From Streptomyces sp. H39-S7 (lineage in GTDB: Bacteria > Actinomycetota > Actinomycetes > Streptomycetales > Streptomycetaceae): a DNA stretch of 64,000 bases. Below, one piece after another: positions 9,103-18,306 of this stretch; position 1 is the first letter of the stretch; every line of letters begins with the position of its first letter. The stretch spans positions 116,532 to 180,531 of the forward strand of contig NZ_JAPVLU010000018.1 of assembly GCF_027158205.1 (NCBI RefSeq), read 5' to 3'. The translations under genes were made by a program, and so were the position numbers. The notes beneath the pieces were generated by a model. The model ran no database searches. It saw only the letters and a list, made by a program, of their open reading frames with translations, and had not been told where the DNA came from.

Positions 9103-10146
9103 TCAGTCCCAGGAGCCCCGTACGGCGGGCAGCCCGGCGATCTCCGCGAAGTCCGCCGGCTCCAGGCGCAGCGCGGCCGCCCCGGCGTTCTCCGCCGCCC
9201 AGCGCACGGTCTTCGTGCCCGGCACCGGGACCACCGCGGGCCCCTGGTCCAGTATCCAGGCCAGCGCCACCTGGGCCGGGGTCGCGCCGTGCCGTTCCGC
9301 GATTCGCCGCAGGCCCGCCACGATCGGCTGGTTCGCGGCCATCATCTCGGCGGTGAAGCGCGGATGACGGGCCCGCAGGTCGTTCGGCTCGAAGCCCTGA
9401 CCCGGGGTCAGGGTGCCGGTGAGGAAGCCGTTGCCGAGCGGCATCGCCGCCATGAACCCGACACCCCGCGCGGCACACCACGGAAGCAGCGACTCCAACG
9501 CCTCGGTGGACCACACCGAGAGCTCCGCCTGCACACAGCTCACCGGAAAGACCTGCTGCGCGCGCACCAACTGCCGAATCGTCTCCTCGTGCATCCGCCC
9601 GCCCGTCTCCCGCCGCCACCCCTCCACGGATGCGCCGCGCGTGCCCCCTTTGTTCGTACGCCGGTTGCCGCGCGCTCCGACCGCGCAGAACCCGAGCGAG
9701 CGCACCTTGCCCGCCGCCACCAGCTCCGCCATCGCGCCCCAGGTCTCCTCGACCGGGACCTCGGCGTCGATCCGGTGCAGCTGGTAGAGGTCGATGACAT
9801 CGGTCTGCAGGCGCCGCAGCGACGCGTCGCAGGCCCGCTTGACGTAGCCGGGCCGCCCGTTGGCCACGATGTGCTGCTCGCCCACCAGCAGACCGCACTT
9901 GGTGGAGACGAACACGTCCTGCCGCCGCTCCCGCAGCACCCGCCCGACCAGCAGCTCGTTGGTGAACGGGCCGTACATGTCGGCCGTGTCCAGCAGCGAG
10001 GTCCCGTTGTCCAGCGCCGTGTGCACCGCCCGCAGGGACTCCTCGCCGTCCTGCCGCGAAGCGCTGTACGCCCAACTCATGGGCATGCATCCCAGGCCCA
10101 CGGCGCCCACTTCGAGAGCTGCTGCACCGATTGTCCTGCGCTCCAC
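9103..10146 (-). CDS. Aldo/keto reductase
   Basis: 347 residues, a TIM-barrel NADPH-dependent oxidoreductase. The catalytic tetrad is visible: Asp and Tyr in DTADMYG, Lys in STKCG, His in YQLHRID. The C-terminal cofactor motif VPVPGTKT is also present. The start is taken as GTG 10146 (VERRTIGAAALEV), which gives the normal family length; the ribosome site is weak. The sequence resembles the AKR group that acts on aldehydes and ketones of sugar or xenobiotic origin; the substrate is unknown. An insertion of about 15 residues with an Arg/Gly-rich stretch (near residue 165) is unusual. The divergent neighbour is a 2-hydroxyacid dehydrogenase whose start lies 87 bp away. Confidence 0.88.
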   Translation of the reverse strand: MERRTIGAAALEVGAVGLGCMPMSWAYSASRQDGEESLRAVHTALDNGTSLLDTADMYGPFTNELLVGRVLRERRQDVFVSTKCGLLVGEQHIVANGRPGYVKRACDASLRRLQTDVIDLYQLHRIDAEVPVEETWGAMAELVAAGKVRSLGFCAVGARGNRRTNKGGTRGASVEGWRRETGGRMHEETIRQLVRAQQVFPVSCVQAELSVWSTEALESLLPWCAARGVGFMAAMPLGNGFLTGTLTPGQGFEPNDLRARHPRFTAEMMAANQPIVAGLRRIAERHGATPAQVALAWILDQGPAVVPVPGTKTVRWAAENAGAAALRLEPADFAEIAGLPAVRGSWD

Positions 10147-10220
10147 CTGGCCTGCCCCCTTCACCACGCCCCGACAGGGGCGTGGACCAAGGTAACGCCC
10201 TCCTCGGACAGTGCGTCGCA

Positions 10221-10226
10221 TAGCCT
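10221..10226 (+). promoter_or_regulatory. -10 element of a leaderless promoter
   Basis: TAGCCT ends 7 bases before the ATG at 10234, and there is no Shine-Dalgarno sequence. The spacing is diagnostic of leaderless transcripts in Streptomyces. The -35 region is poor. Confidence 0.5.
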
Positions 10227-10233
10227 CCTGACC

Positions 10234-11187
10234 ATGGCTGACACGTTGCTGAACCACCGGCCCCAGGTCTGGTTGCCCATCCCGGCCGAGGAGATCGGCC
10301 CGCTGCCCGCGGATCTGGACTACGTCTTCTGGGACGGCGCCGACGCGTACCCGGCGGACCCGTCGACCGCCGCGTTCTACGTCGTCCCGTACATGAAGGG
10401 AGCGGAGGTCGCCCGCCGGCCGCTGCCGCGGATGTCGGGCCTCCGCGTCGTGCAGACCCTGAGCGCGGGCACCGACCAGGTCGCCGGACACCTCGGGGAC
10501 CTGCCGCCCGGCGTGCGCCTGTGCAACGCACGCGGCGTGCACGAGGCGAGCACCGCGGAGCTCACCCTCGCGCTGACCCTCGCCTCGCTGCGCGGCATCC
10601 CGCGCTTCGTGCGCGGCCAGGACGCCGAGGAATGGCACGACGGCTTCTACCCCGCGCTCGCCGACAAGAGCGTACTGATCATCGGCTACGGCGCGATCGG
10701 CAGCGCGATCGAGGACCGGTTCGTGCCGTTCGAGTGCGACGTCGTCCGGGTCGCCCGCAGCGCGCGGCCCTCCCCGCGCGGCCCGGTGCACGCCCTCGCC
10801 GAACTGCCGGAGCTGCTGCCCCAGGCCGATGTGGTGGTGCTCTCCACCCCGCTCACCGAGGTGACCAGGGGGCTGGTGGGAGCGGAGTTCCTGTCCCGGA
10901 TGAGGGACGGCGCGCTCCTGGTGAACGTCGCGCGCGGGCCCGTCGTCGACACCACCGCGCTGCTGTCCGAACTGGAGTCCGGACGGCTTCACGCGGCACT
11001 CGACGTCACGGACCCCGAACCGCTGCCCGCCGGACACCCGCTCTGGCACGCTCCGAACCTGCTCATCAGCCCGCACGTCGGCGGCAGCACCTCCGCGTTC
11101 CTCCCGAGGGCCAAGCGACTGCTGCGCGCACAGCTGTTCCGTTTCGCCACCGGGGAGCCGCTCAACAATGTGGTCACCACGACCTGA
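10234..11187 (+). CDS. D-isomer-specific 2-hydroxyacid dehydrogenase
   Basis: 317 residues. The NAD-binding motif GYGAIGSAIEDRF, catalytic Arg in NVARGPVVDT, Glu in DVTDPEPLPAGHPLW and His in ISPHVGG show a complete phosphoglycerate/lactate dehydrogenase-type enzyme. It lacks ACT domains, so it is not SerA; glyoxylate/hydroxypyruvate reductase or a related 2-ketoacid reductase is the likely activity. The ATG at 10234 gives the normal family length and follows a TAGCCT leaderless -10 box. Two BldD-like boxes lie after this gene and belong to the next one. Confidence 0.9.
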   Translation: MADTLLNHRPQVWLPIPAEEIGPLPADLDYVFWDGADAYPADPSTAAFYVVPYMKGAEVARRPLPRMSGLRVVQTLSAGTDQVAGHLGDLPPGVRLCNARGVHEASTAELTLALTLASLRGIPRFVRGQDAEEWHDGFYPALADKSVLIIGYGAIGSAIEDRFVPFECDVVRVARSARPSPRGPVHALAELPELLPQADVVVLSTPLTEVTRGLVGAEFLSRMRDGALLVNVARGPVVDTTALLSELESGRLHAALDVTDPEPLPAGHPLWHAPNLLISPHVGGSTSAFLPRAKRLLRAQLFRFATGEPLNNVVTTT

Positions 11188-11251
11188 CGTCGCAGGTGGA
11201 GAGGGTGCGAGACCCCGCGACCGCACTGCGTGTCGGCGACCTGCCCTGCGG

Positions 11252-11285
11252 TCACGCTGTGTAGAGGAACTATGTCCCTGAGTGA
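11252..11285 (+). promoter_or_regulatory. Two BldD-like boxes upstream of the GGDEF/EAL gene
   Basis: TCACGCTGTGTAG (11252-11264) and TGTCCCTGAGTGA (11273-11285) each match 8 of the 9 fixed positions of the BldD consensus TnACnC(A/T)GnGTnA. Their starts are 21 bp apart, two helical turns. BldD with c-di-GMP represses developmental and c-di-GMP genes, so a feedback operator here makes sense. Binding itself is inference. Confidence 0.6.
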
Positions 11286-11342
11286 CGGGTCTGGTGTATC
11301 GTCCCGACCGGGGGACGCGTCACGGACACCCAGGGGTTTCCC

Positions 11343-14306
11343 ATGGGTGGGCGGCGGCGCGCGAAAGGTCGGCAAGCAAGGGGGGCGACGGGTGATGCAC
11401 GGCCAATGGCGGGACGACCTGACGCGGTACCGCGGTGTACCGCGACAGCGATACGGGGCCACACGGTGAGTTCGACCGGGGCGGTGATCGCTCAGCCGCC
11501 CGCCCACACCGGCCGGGCCGGGCTGGTGCCCCAGCTCCTGGTCGCCGCGCTCTGCGGAGGTTACGCGACCGGCGCGGCGGTGGGCTGGGGATCGACCTGG
11601 CTCGCCGACATCATGGGTGACTTCGGGCTCGCCGCCGCAGCGGCCGCGGCCGGCGTCTCCTCGTTCGTCTACGCCCGGACCCTCACCGGCCGCCAACGGC
11701 CCACCTGGTTCCTGTTCGCCGGCTCGTCCGCCATGGTGGCGCTCGGCAACGGAACCTGGGGATGGTACGAGGTGGTGCTGGACGGCACGTTGCCGAAGAC
11801 CTCGATCGCCGACTTCTTCTTCCTGCTCTTCGCCCCACCGGCCATCATCGGCCTGCTGATGCTCGCCAAGCGCCCGGTGACCCGGGCCGGCTGGGTCTGC
11901 CTGGGGCTGGACGCCTGGCTCGTCGGCGGCTCGCTGCTCACCCTGGCCTGGAGCCTCGCACTGGCGAACGACGCGAGCCTGGAAGGGCTCAGCGCCGCCC
12001 AGGCCGCGCTCCGCCTCGCCTACCCGCTGCTCGACATCGCGCTCGCCAGCATGGTGCTGGCGCTGCACTTCCGGCGCTCCCCGGCGAACCGGGTCGCGGT
12101 CAACACCGCCATCGCCGCCCTGGCGCTGACCGTGCTGTGCGACGCGCTGTTCCGCTCCCCGCTCTGGCGCGAGCACTACCAGTCCGGCCACATCCTGGAC
12201 GCCGGGTGGTTCGCCGGCAGCATGCTCCTGGCCTACGCCCCCTGGGCCGGCCGGCGTGACGCCGCCCGGGTGGACCCGCGCTCCCTCGCGCACTCCAGCC
12301 GCAAGGTCGCGGGCTCGCTGGCCGCGCTCGTCCCGTACCTCGCGGCCGGCGTCTGCACCCTCGGCATCCTGTACAACGTGATCGACGGCCGCAAGACCGA
12401 CCATGTGGTGCTCCTCACCGGCTGCACCGTCGTCCTGGCGCTCGTCGTCCGCCAGGGCATCATGCTGCTCGACAACATCTCGCTCACCCAGGAACTGGCC
12501 CAGAAGGAGAACCACTTCCGGTCCCTGGTGCAGGGTTCGAGCGACGTCATCATGATCGCCGCGCCCACCGGCATACTGCGCTACGTGAGCCCCGCGGCCC
12601 GGGGCGTGTACGGGCGGGACGCCGAGGACATGGTGGGCACCGAGCTCGCCTCGCACATCCACCCCGAGGACCTGGGGCGGGTGGTGCACGAGGTCCGCAG
12701 GTTTCTCGCCGCCTCACCCGCCGCGGAGCCCGCTACGCGCATCGAATGCCGCATCCGCGCCGGGCGCGGCAGGGACGGCGGCGGCTGGCTCAATGTGGAG
12801 TCCAGCGTCAACCGATACCAGGGCGGGCTGATCTTCAACAGCCGTGACGTGACCGAACGGGTGCGCCTGCAGGCCCAGCTCCAGCACAACGCCTCGCACG
12901 ACCCCCTCACCGACCTGCCCAACCGGGCCCTGTTCACCGAGCGGGTGAGCCGGGCGCTCGGCGGCCGCCGCAGCGGCGACGGCGAGGCGGCGGTGCTCTT
13001 CGTCGACCTCGACGGATTCAAGGCGGTCAACGATACGGTCGGCCACCAGGCCGGCGACGAACTGCTCGTCCAGGCGGCCCGGCGGCTTCAGGAGTCGGTT
13101 CGCTCCGGCGACACGGCGGCACGGCTGGGCGGCGACGAATTCGCCGCCCTCATCTGTGGCGGCAGTGCCGACCGGCAGGTGCGGGAGTACCAGATCCACG
13201 AGATCGCCGACCGGCTGCGGTCCGCGCTCTCCCAGCCGTACCGCGTCGAGTCCGGCGAGGTCCGGGTCGCCGCCAGCATCGGCGTCGCGTTCGCCGAGCC
13301 GGGTATCACCCCCAGTGAACTCATGCGCAACGCGGACCTGGCGATGTACCGCGCGAAACAGGCGGGCAAGGGCCGCGTCGAGATGTACGCGCCCCAGATG
13401 CAGGCCGACGTGGTGCGCCGTGCCGAACTGGCCACCCGGCTGCGCAACGCCCTGCACGACGGGGAGTTCACCCTGCTGCACCAGCCCGTGGTCGAGCTGC
13501 GGACCGGCCGGGTGACGGCCGTCGAGGCACAGGCCCGCTGGCGCTCCGCCCAGGGCATCCTCTTCACCCCCGCCGAGTTCCTGCGGGTGGCGGAGGACAC
13601 CGACCGCACCGCGGAGCTGAGCCGCTGGCTGCTGCAGGAGGCGGTCGAGCAGGCCGCGCTGCGGCACGGATCCGGCCACGCCGTGCCGGTGGCCGTCAAG
13701 ATGTCCGTCCGCCGGCTGATGCACCGGGACCTGCCGCTCGGCAGCATCGAGACCCTGCTGAGCCGCCATGAGCTGCCCACCGGCGGACTGATGCTGGAGC
13801 TGACCGACAACGACCCGCGGATCTCCATGGAGGAACTGGAGCGCAGGCTGTCGGCGCTGCGCCGCCTCGGTGTCCAGATCGCTCTGGACGGCTTCGGCAC
13901 CGGCTACGCCGCGATGACCGCGCTGCGCCGCCTCCCGGTGGACCTGCTCAAGATCGACCGGAGCTTCGTCGAGGGCATCGTCGAATCCGCCCGGCTGCAC
14001 AAGATCACCGCGGGCATGCTGCGGATCGCCGAGGACCTGGGCATCCGCACCGTGGCGGACGGGGTGGACCGGCCCGAGCAGGTCGTCGCGCTGCGCGCCA
14101 TGGGCTGTACGCACGGCCAGGGCATGGCCTTCTCCGGGCCGCTCGACGAGCACCGGCTGAGGGGCTCCCTGACCCGCGGCGGCTACCCCGTACCGCATGG
14201 CTCCACCGCCCTGACCGGCGGTCCACTCCCCGTGCGGCGCAACGGAACCACCGGATCGGGTGATCCCCTTCGCTCAAATGCTGAGACGCCCGTCCCACCC
14301 GCTTGA
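11343..14306 (+). CDS. cdgE: Membrane PAS-GGDEF-EAL c-di-GMP signalling protein (CdgE-like)
   Basis: Up to 987 residues. About ten membrane segments (residues 55-360) are followed by a PAS domain (about 390-500), a GGDEF domain and an EAL domain. The diguanylate cyclase site GGDEF is intact (596-600), with an inhibitory RxxD site five residues before it (RSGD, 587-590). The EAL domain looks degraded: EAL reads EAQ (E728), the metal-binding Asn is replaced in VKMSVRRL, DDFGTG reads DGFGTG (849-854), and AEGVE reads ADGVD. I therefore predict a cyclase with a sensory or inactive EAL part. The start is uncertain: ATG 11343 (CAGGGG upstream) or GTG 11466, which removes 41 Arg-rich residues. Position before ilvB and the BldD-like boxes fit the gene called cdgE in other Streptomyces; that name is from memory. 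Confidence 0.88.
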   Translation: MGGRRRAKGRQARGATGDARPMAGRPDAVPRCTATAIRGHTVSSTGAVIAQPPAHTGRAGLVPQLLVAALCGGYATGAAVGWGSTWLADIMGDFGLAAAAAAAGVSSFVYARTLTGRQRPTWFLFAGSSAMVALGNGTWGWYEVVLDGTLPKTSIADFFFLLFAPPAIIGLLMLAKRPVTRAGWVCLGLDAWLVGGSLLTLAWSLALANDASLEGLSAAQAALRLAYPLLDIALASMVLALHFRRSPANRVAVNTAIAALALTVLCDALFRSPLWREHYQSGHILDAGWFAGSMLLAYAPWAGRRDAARVDPRSLAHSSRKVAGSLAALVPYLAAGVCTLGILYNVIDGRKTDHVVLLTGCTVVLALVVRQGIMLLDNISLTQELAQKENHFRSLVQGSSDVIMIAAPTGILRYVSPAARGVYGRDAEDMVGTELASHIHPEDLGRVVHEVRRFLAASPAAEPATRIECRIRAGRGRDGGGWLNVESSVNRYQGGLIFNSRDVTERVRLQAQLQHNASHDPLTDLPNRALFTERVSRALGGRRSGDGEAAVLFVDLDGFKAVNDTVGHQAGDELLVQAARRLQESVRSGDTAARLGGDEFAALICGGSADRQVREYQIHEIADRLRSALSQPYRVESGEVRVAASIGVAFAEPGITPSELMRNADLAMYRAKQAGKGRVEMYAPQMQADVVRRAELATRLRNALHDGEFTLLHQPVVELRTGRVTAVEAQARWRSAQGILFTPAEFLRVAEDTDRTAELSRWLLQEAVEQAALRHGSGHAVPVAVKMSVRRLMHRDLPLGSIETLLSRHELPTGGLMLELTDNDPRISMEELERRLSALRRLGVQIALDGFGTGYAAMTALRRLPVDLLKIDRSFVEGIVESARLHKITAGMLRIAEDLGIRTVADGVDRPEQVVALRAMGCTHGQGMAFSGPLDEHRLRGSLTRGGYPVPHGSTALTGGPLPVRRNGTTGSGDPLRSNAETPVPPA

Positions 14307-14332
14307 CACTCCAAGGGGTCCAGGGAGAGGGT
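14303..14332 (+). promoter_or_regulatory. ilvB operon promoter
   Basis: A perfect -35 TTGACA (14303-14308) overlaps the stop codon of the GGDEF/EAL gene. After 18 bases a -10-like GAGGGT (14327-14332) follows. Transcription would start at about 14339-14340, right at the ATG of the leader peptide, which would then be leaderless. Confidence 0.6.
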
Positions 14333-14339
14333 CGTGTTC

Positions 14340-14381
14340 ATGCGCACCCGAATTCTCGTACTTGGAAAGCGCGTCGGCTGA
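14340..14381 (+). CDS. ilvB leader peptide (attenuation)
   Basis: A 13-codon frame encodes MRTRILVLGKRVG, with Ile-Leu-Val-Leu in consecutive codons (14352-14363), the hallmark of a branched-chain amino acid attenuator. Codons after the ILVL run contain AGCGCGTCGG (14368-14377), which is complementary to CCGACGCGCT (14412-14421) just before the terminator. A ribosome stalled for lack of charged Ile, Leu or Val tRNA would cover this arm. GGGAGAGG lies upstream but would fall outside the RNA if transcription starts at 14339-14340. Confidence 0.75.
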   Translation: MRTRILVLGKRVG

Positions 14382-14421
14382 CCGAGGCCCACCATCGCCT
14401 TGGAAAACGCACCGACGCGCT

Positions 14422-14455
14422 CCCCTCGCTTGCCTGACGGCACGAGGGGTTTTTT
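14422..14455 (+). terminator. ilvB attenuator terminator
   Basis: CCCCTCG (14422-14428) pairs with CGAGGGG (14443-14449), and an inner TGCC/GGCA stem with a TGAC loop lengthens the hairpin. Six T residues follow. It lies 50 bp before the ilvB ATG, so it must be read through for ilvB expression. Confidence 0.85.
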
Positions 14456-14504
14456 GTTGCCTGGCACCCAGAAGAAAACTCATCTTCGAGAGAAGAGAAC
14501 GCAG

Positions 14505-16382
14505 ATGACCGAGCAGGCCACCGGGGCCCCCCATCCGCAAGCGCGGGCCCGCAACGGGGGACAGCAGCCCACCGCCCCAGAGCGCATGACGGGCGCGCAG
14601 TCCCTCATCCGCTCGCTCGAGGCGGTCGGCGCCGACACCGTATTCGGTATCCCTGGCGGTGCGATCCTGCCGGCCTACGACCCGCTGATGGACTCCGTCA
14701 AGGTCCGCCACATCCTGGTCCGCCACGAGCAGGGGGCCGGCCACGCCGCCACCGGCTACGCGCAGGCCACCGGCCGGGTCGGCGTCTGCATGGCCACCTC
14801 GGGACCGGGCGCCACCAACCTCGTGACCCCGATCGCCGACGCGCACATGGACTCCGTCCCGCTGGTCGCGATCACCGGCCAGGTCGCCTCCAAGGCGATC
14901 GGCACCGACGCCTTCCAGGAGGCGGACATCTGCGGCATCACGATGCCGATCACCAAGCACAACTTCCTGGTGACCCGCGCCGAGGACATCCCGCGGACCA
15001 TCGCCGAGGCGTTCCACATCGCCTCCACCGGCCGTCCCGGCCCGGTCCTCGTCGACATCGCCAAGGACGCCCTGCAGAACCAGACGACCTTCTCCTGGCC
15101 GCCGCAGATGGACCTGCCCGGCTACCGCCCGGTGACCAAGCCGCACGCCAAGCAGATCCGCGAGGCCGCCCGGCTGATCAACGAGGCCAAGCGCCCGGTG
15201 CTGTACGTCGGCGGCGGCGTCATGAAGGCCCGCGCCACCGCCGAGCTGCGGATCCTGGCCGAGCTGACCGGCGCCCCGGTCGTCACCACGCTGATGGCGC
15301 TCGGCTCGTTCCCCGACAGCCACCCGCAGCACGTCGGCATGCCCGGCATGCACGGCGACGTCACCGCGGTCACCGCCCTGCAGAAGTCCGACCTGCTGAT
15401 CGCGCTCGGCGCCCGCTTCGACGACCGGGTGACCGGCCGGCTCGACACCTTCGCCCCGGGCGCCAAGATCGTGCACGCGGACATCGACCCCGCCGAGATC
15501 GGCAAGAACCGCGCCGCGGACGTGCCGATCGTCGGTGACGCCCGCGAGGTCCTCGCCGACCTGATCGTCGCGGTCCAGGCGGACCACGAGGCCGGCCACA
15601 AGGGCGACTACGCCGACTGGTGGAAGGACCTCAACCGCTGGCGCGAGACCTACCCGCTGGGCTACGACACCCCGGACGACGGCAGCCTCTCCCCGCAGCA
15701 GGTCATCGAGCGGATCGGCCAGCTCGCCCCCGAGGGCACCCTGTTCGCGGCCGGCGTCGGCCAGCACCAGATGTGGGCCGCGCAGTTCATCAAGTACGAG
15801 AAGCCCAACACGTGGTTCAACTCCGGCGGCGCCGGGACCATGGGGTACGCGGTGCCCGCAGCGATGGGCGCCAAGGCCGGCGTCCCCGGCGCGACCGTCT
15901 GGGCGGTCGACGGTGACGGCTGCTTCCAGATGACCAACCAGGAGCTGGTCACCTGCGCGCTGAACAACATCCCGATCAAGGTCGCCATCATCAACAACGG
16001 CGCCCTGGGCATGGTCCGCCAGTGGCAGAACCTCTTCTACGGCGAGCGCTTCTCCAACACCGTGCTGCACGCCGGTGAGACCAACTCGAACAGCGGCTCG
16101 ACGGTCGGCGTCGGCTCGACGGTGAACCGCGGCACCCGCGTCCCGGACTTCGTCAAGCTCTCCGAGGCGATGGGCTGCGTGGGTCTGCGCTGCGAGAGCC
16201 CGGACGAGCTGGACGCGGTCATCGCCAAGGCCAACTCGATCAACGACCGCCCGGTGGTCGTGGACTTCATCGTCCACGAGGACGCCATGGTGTGGCCGAT
16301 GGTCGCCGCCGGTACCTCCAACGACGAGATCCTCGCCGCCCGCGATGTCCGCCCGGACTTCAGCGACGGCCAGGAAGACTGA
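14505..16382 (+). CDS. ilvB: Acetolactate synthase large (catalytic) subunit
   Basis: 625 residues. Condenses two pyruvates to acetolactate, or pyruvate with 2-oxobutyrate, the first common step to Val/Leu and Ile. The ThDP-activating Glu is in VRHEQGAGHAATGYA; the ThDP/Mg motif GDGCFQMTNQE and the FAD/central domain are intact. The ATG at 14505 follows GAGAGAAGAGAA. A 40-residue N-terminal extension before the conserved core is usual in actinobacteria. A short insertion near residue 530 (Asn/Ser/Gly/Thr-rich, NSNSGSTVGVGSTV) is typical of Streptomyces. It is first in the ilvB-ilvN-ilvC row, 31 bp before ilvN, and its expression should respond to the upstream attenuator. Confidence 0.98.
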   Translation: MTEQATGAPHPQARARNGGQQPTAPERMTGAQSLIRSLEAVGADTVFGIPGGAILPAYDPLMDSVKVRHILVRHEQGAGHAATGYAQATGRVGVCMATSGPGATNLVTPIADAHMDSVPLVAITGQVASKAIGTDAFQEADICGITMPITKHNFLVTRAEDIPRTIAEAFHIASTGRPGPVLVDIAKDALQNQTTFSWPPQMDLPGYRPVTKPHAKQIREAARLINEAKRPVLYVGGGVMKARATAELRILAELTGAPVVTTLMALGSFPDSHPQHVGMPGMHGDVTAVTALQKSDLLIALGARFDDRVTGRLDTFAPGAKIVHADIDPAEIGKNRAADVPIVGDAREVLADLIVAVQADHEAGHKGDYADWWKDLNRWRETYPLGYDTPDDGSLSPQQVIERIGQLAPEGTLFAAGVGQHQMWAAQFIKYEKPNTWFNSGGAGTMGYAVPAAMGAKAGVPGATVWAVDGDGCFQMTNQELVTCALNNIPIKVAIINNGALGMVRQWQNLFYGERFSNTVLHAGETNSNSGSTVGVGSTVNRGTRVPDFVKLSEAMGCVGLRCESPDELDAVIAKANSINDRPVVVDFIVHEDAMVWPMVAAGTSNDEILAARDVRPDFSDGQED

Positions 16383-16413
16383 GGCGCAGGACCGAGAGAA
16401 GGAACGAAGCGAC

Positions 16414-16941
16414 ATGTCCAAGCACACGCTCTCCGTCCTGGTGGAGAACAAGCCCGGCGTCCTGGCCAGGATCACCGCGCTGTTCTCCCGCCGCGGCTTC
16501 AATATCGACTCCCTCGCGGTGGGCACCACCGAACACCCCGAGATCTCCCGCATCACCATCGTCGTGAACGTGATCGACGAGCTCCCGCTGGAGCAGGTCA
16601 CCAAGCAGCTCAACAAGCTGGTCAATGTCCTGAAGATCGTGGAACTGGAGCCCTCGGCCGCCGTTCAGCGTGAACTCGTTCTGGTGAAGGTTCGGGCCGA
16701 CAACGAGTCCCGTTCCAAGATCGTCGAGATCGTCCAGCTGTTCCGCGCCAAGACCGTGGACGTCTCCCCGGAGGCCGTCACGATCGAGGCCACCGGCGGC
16801 GCCGACAAGCTCGAAGCGATGCTCAAGATGCTGGAACCCTTCGGCATCAAGGAGCTGGTGCAGTCCGGCACCATCGCCATAGGGCGCGGCGCCCGCTCCA
16901 TCACCGACCGCTCCCTGCGGGCCCTCGACCGCTCCGCGTAG
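16414..16941 (+). CDS. ilvN: Acetolactate synthase small (regulatory) subunit
   Basis: 175 residues. The N-terminal ACT domain (HTLSVLVENKPGVLARI ... RRGFNIDSLAVG) binds valine for feedback inhibition, and the C-terminal domain (about residues 85-165) activates the catalytic subunit. The ATG at 16414 has AAGGA 9 bases upstream. The length is normal for the family. It is co-transcribed with ilvB. Confidence 0.98.
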   Translation: MSKHTLSVLVENKPGVLARITALFSRRGFNIDSLAVGTTEHPEISRITIVVNVIDELPLEQVTKQLNKLVNVLKIVELEPSAAVQRELVLVKVRADNESRSKIVEIVQLFRAKTVDVSPEAVTIEATGGADKLEAMLKMLEPFGIKELVQSGTIAIGRGARSITDRSLRALDRSA

Positions 16942-16964
16942 TACCTCCCGAAGCTCAGCCGTGC

Positions 16965-16991
16965 TGCGGTCCCGCCCCCGGTGGGACCGCA
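16965..16991 (+). terminator. Hairpin between ilvN and ilvC
   Basis: TGCGGTCCC pairs perfectly with GGGACCGCA around a 9-base loop, with no T-run. It could reduce read-through from ilvBN into ilvC; a TACTGT box at 17029-17034 may then serve a separate ilvC promoter. Confidence 0.5.
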
Positions 16992-17068
16992 TGGCGAGAC
17001 CGACGCGCTTTCCTCCGCCCACCGGACGTACTGTGTGGGCAATCCACAGAACCAAGGAGATATCCCAA

Positions 17069-18070
<1,002 letters not shown>

Positions 18071-18080
18071 GCCCCGTCGC

Positions 18081-18111
18081 GTGCGGGGCGGTCGCAGTGG
18101 CCGCCCCGCAC
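18081..18111 (+). terminator. ilvC terminator
   Basis: GTGCGGGGCGG (18081-18091) pairs perfectly with CCGCCCCGCAC (18101-18111) around a 9-base loop, 10 bp after the ilvC stop. It closes the ilv unit before serA. A TACACT box at 18184-18189 in the rest of the 236-bp gap could belong to the serA promoter. Confidence 0.75.
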
Positions 18112-18306
18112 CGTTGTCCACGGCGTACAGCCACGTGCGGGTGATCCTTCCACCAAGGCACAAGCCGCACTCGGCGGCGCCGATACACTGCAACTACAAA
18201 GCGCGTCAGGCTCACAGCGTCGTGCGTCTTCCACGCGGCATGCCATCCCCTCCCTCCCTGGAGCGTCCGCGGGACCGGCCGCCCACGAAGGACAAGTGAG
18301 GACCAC

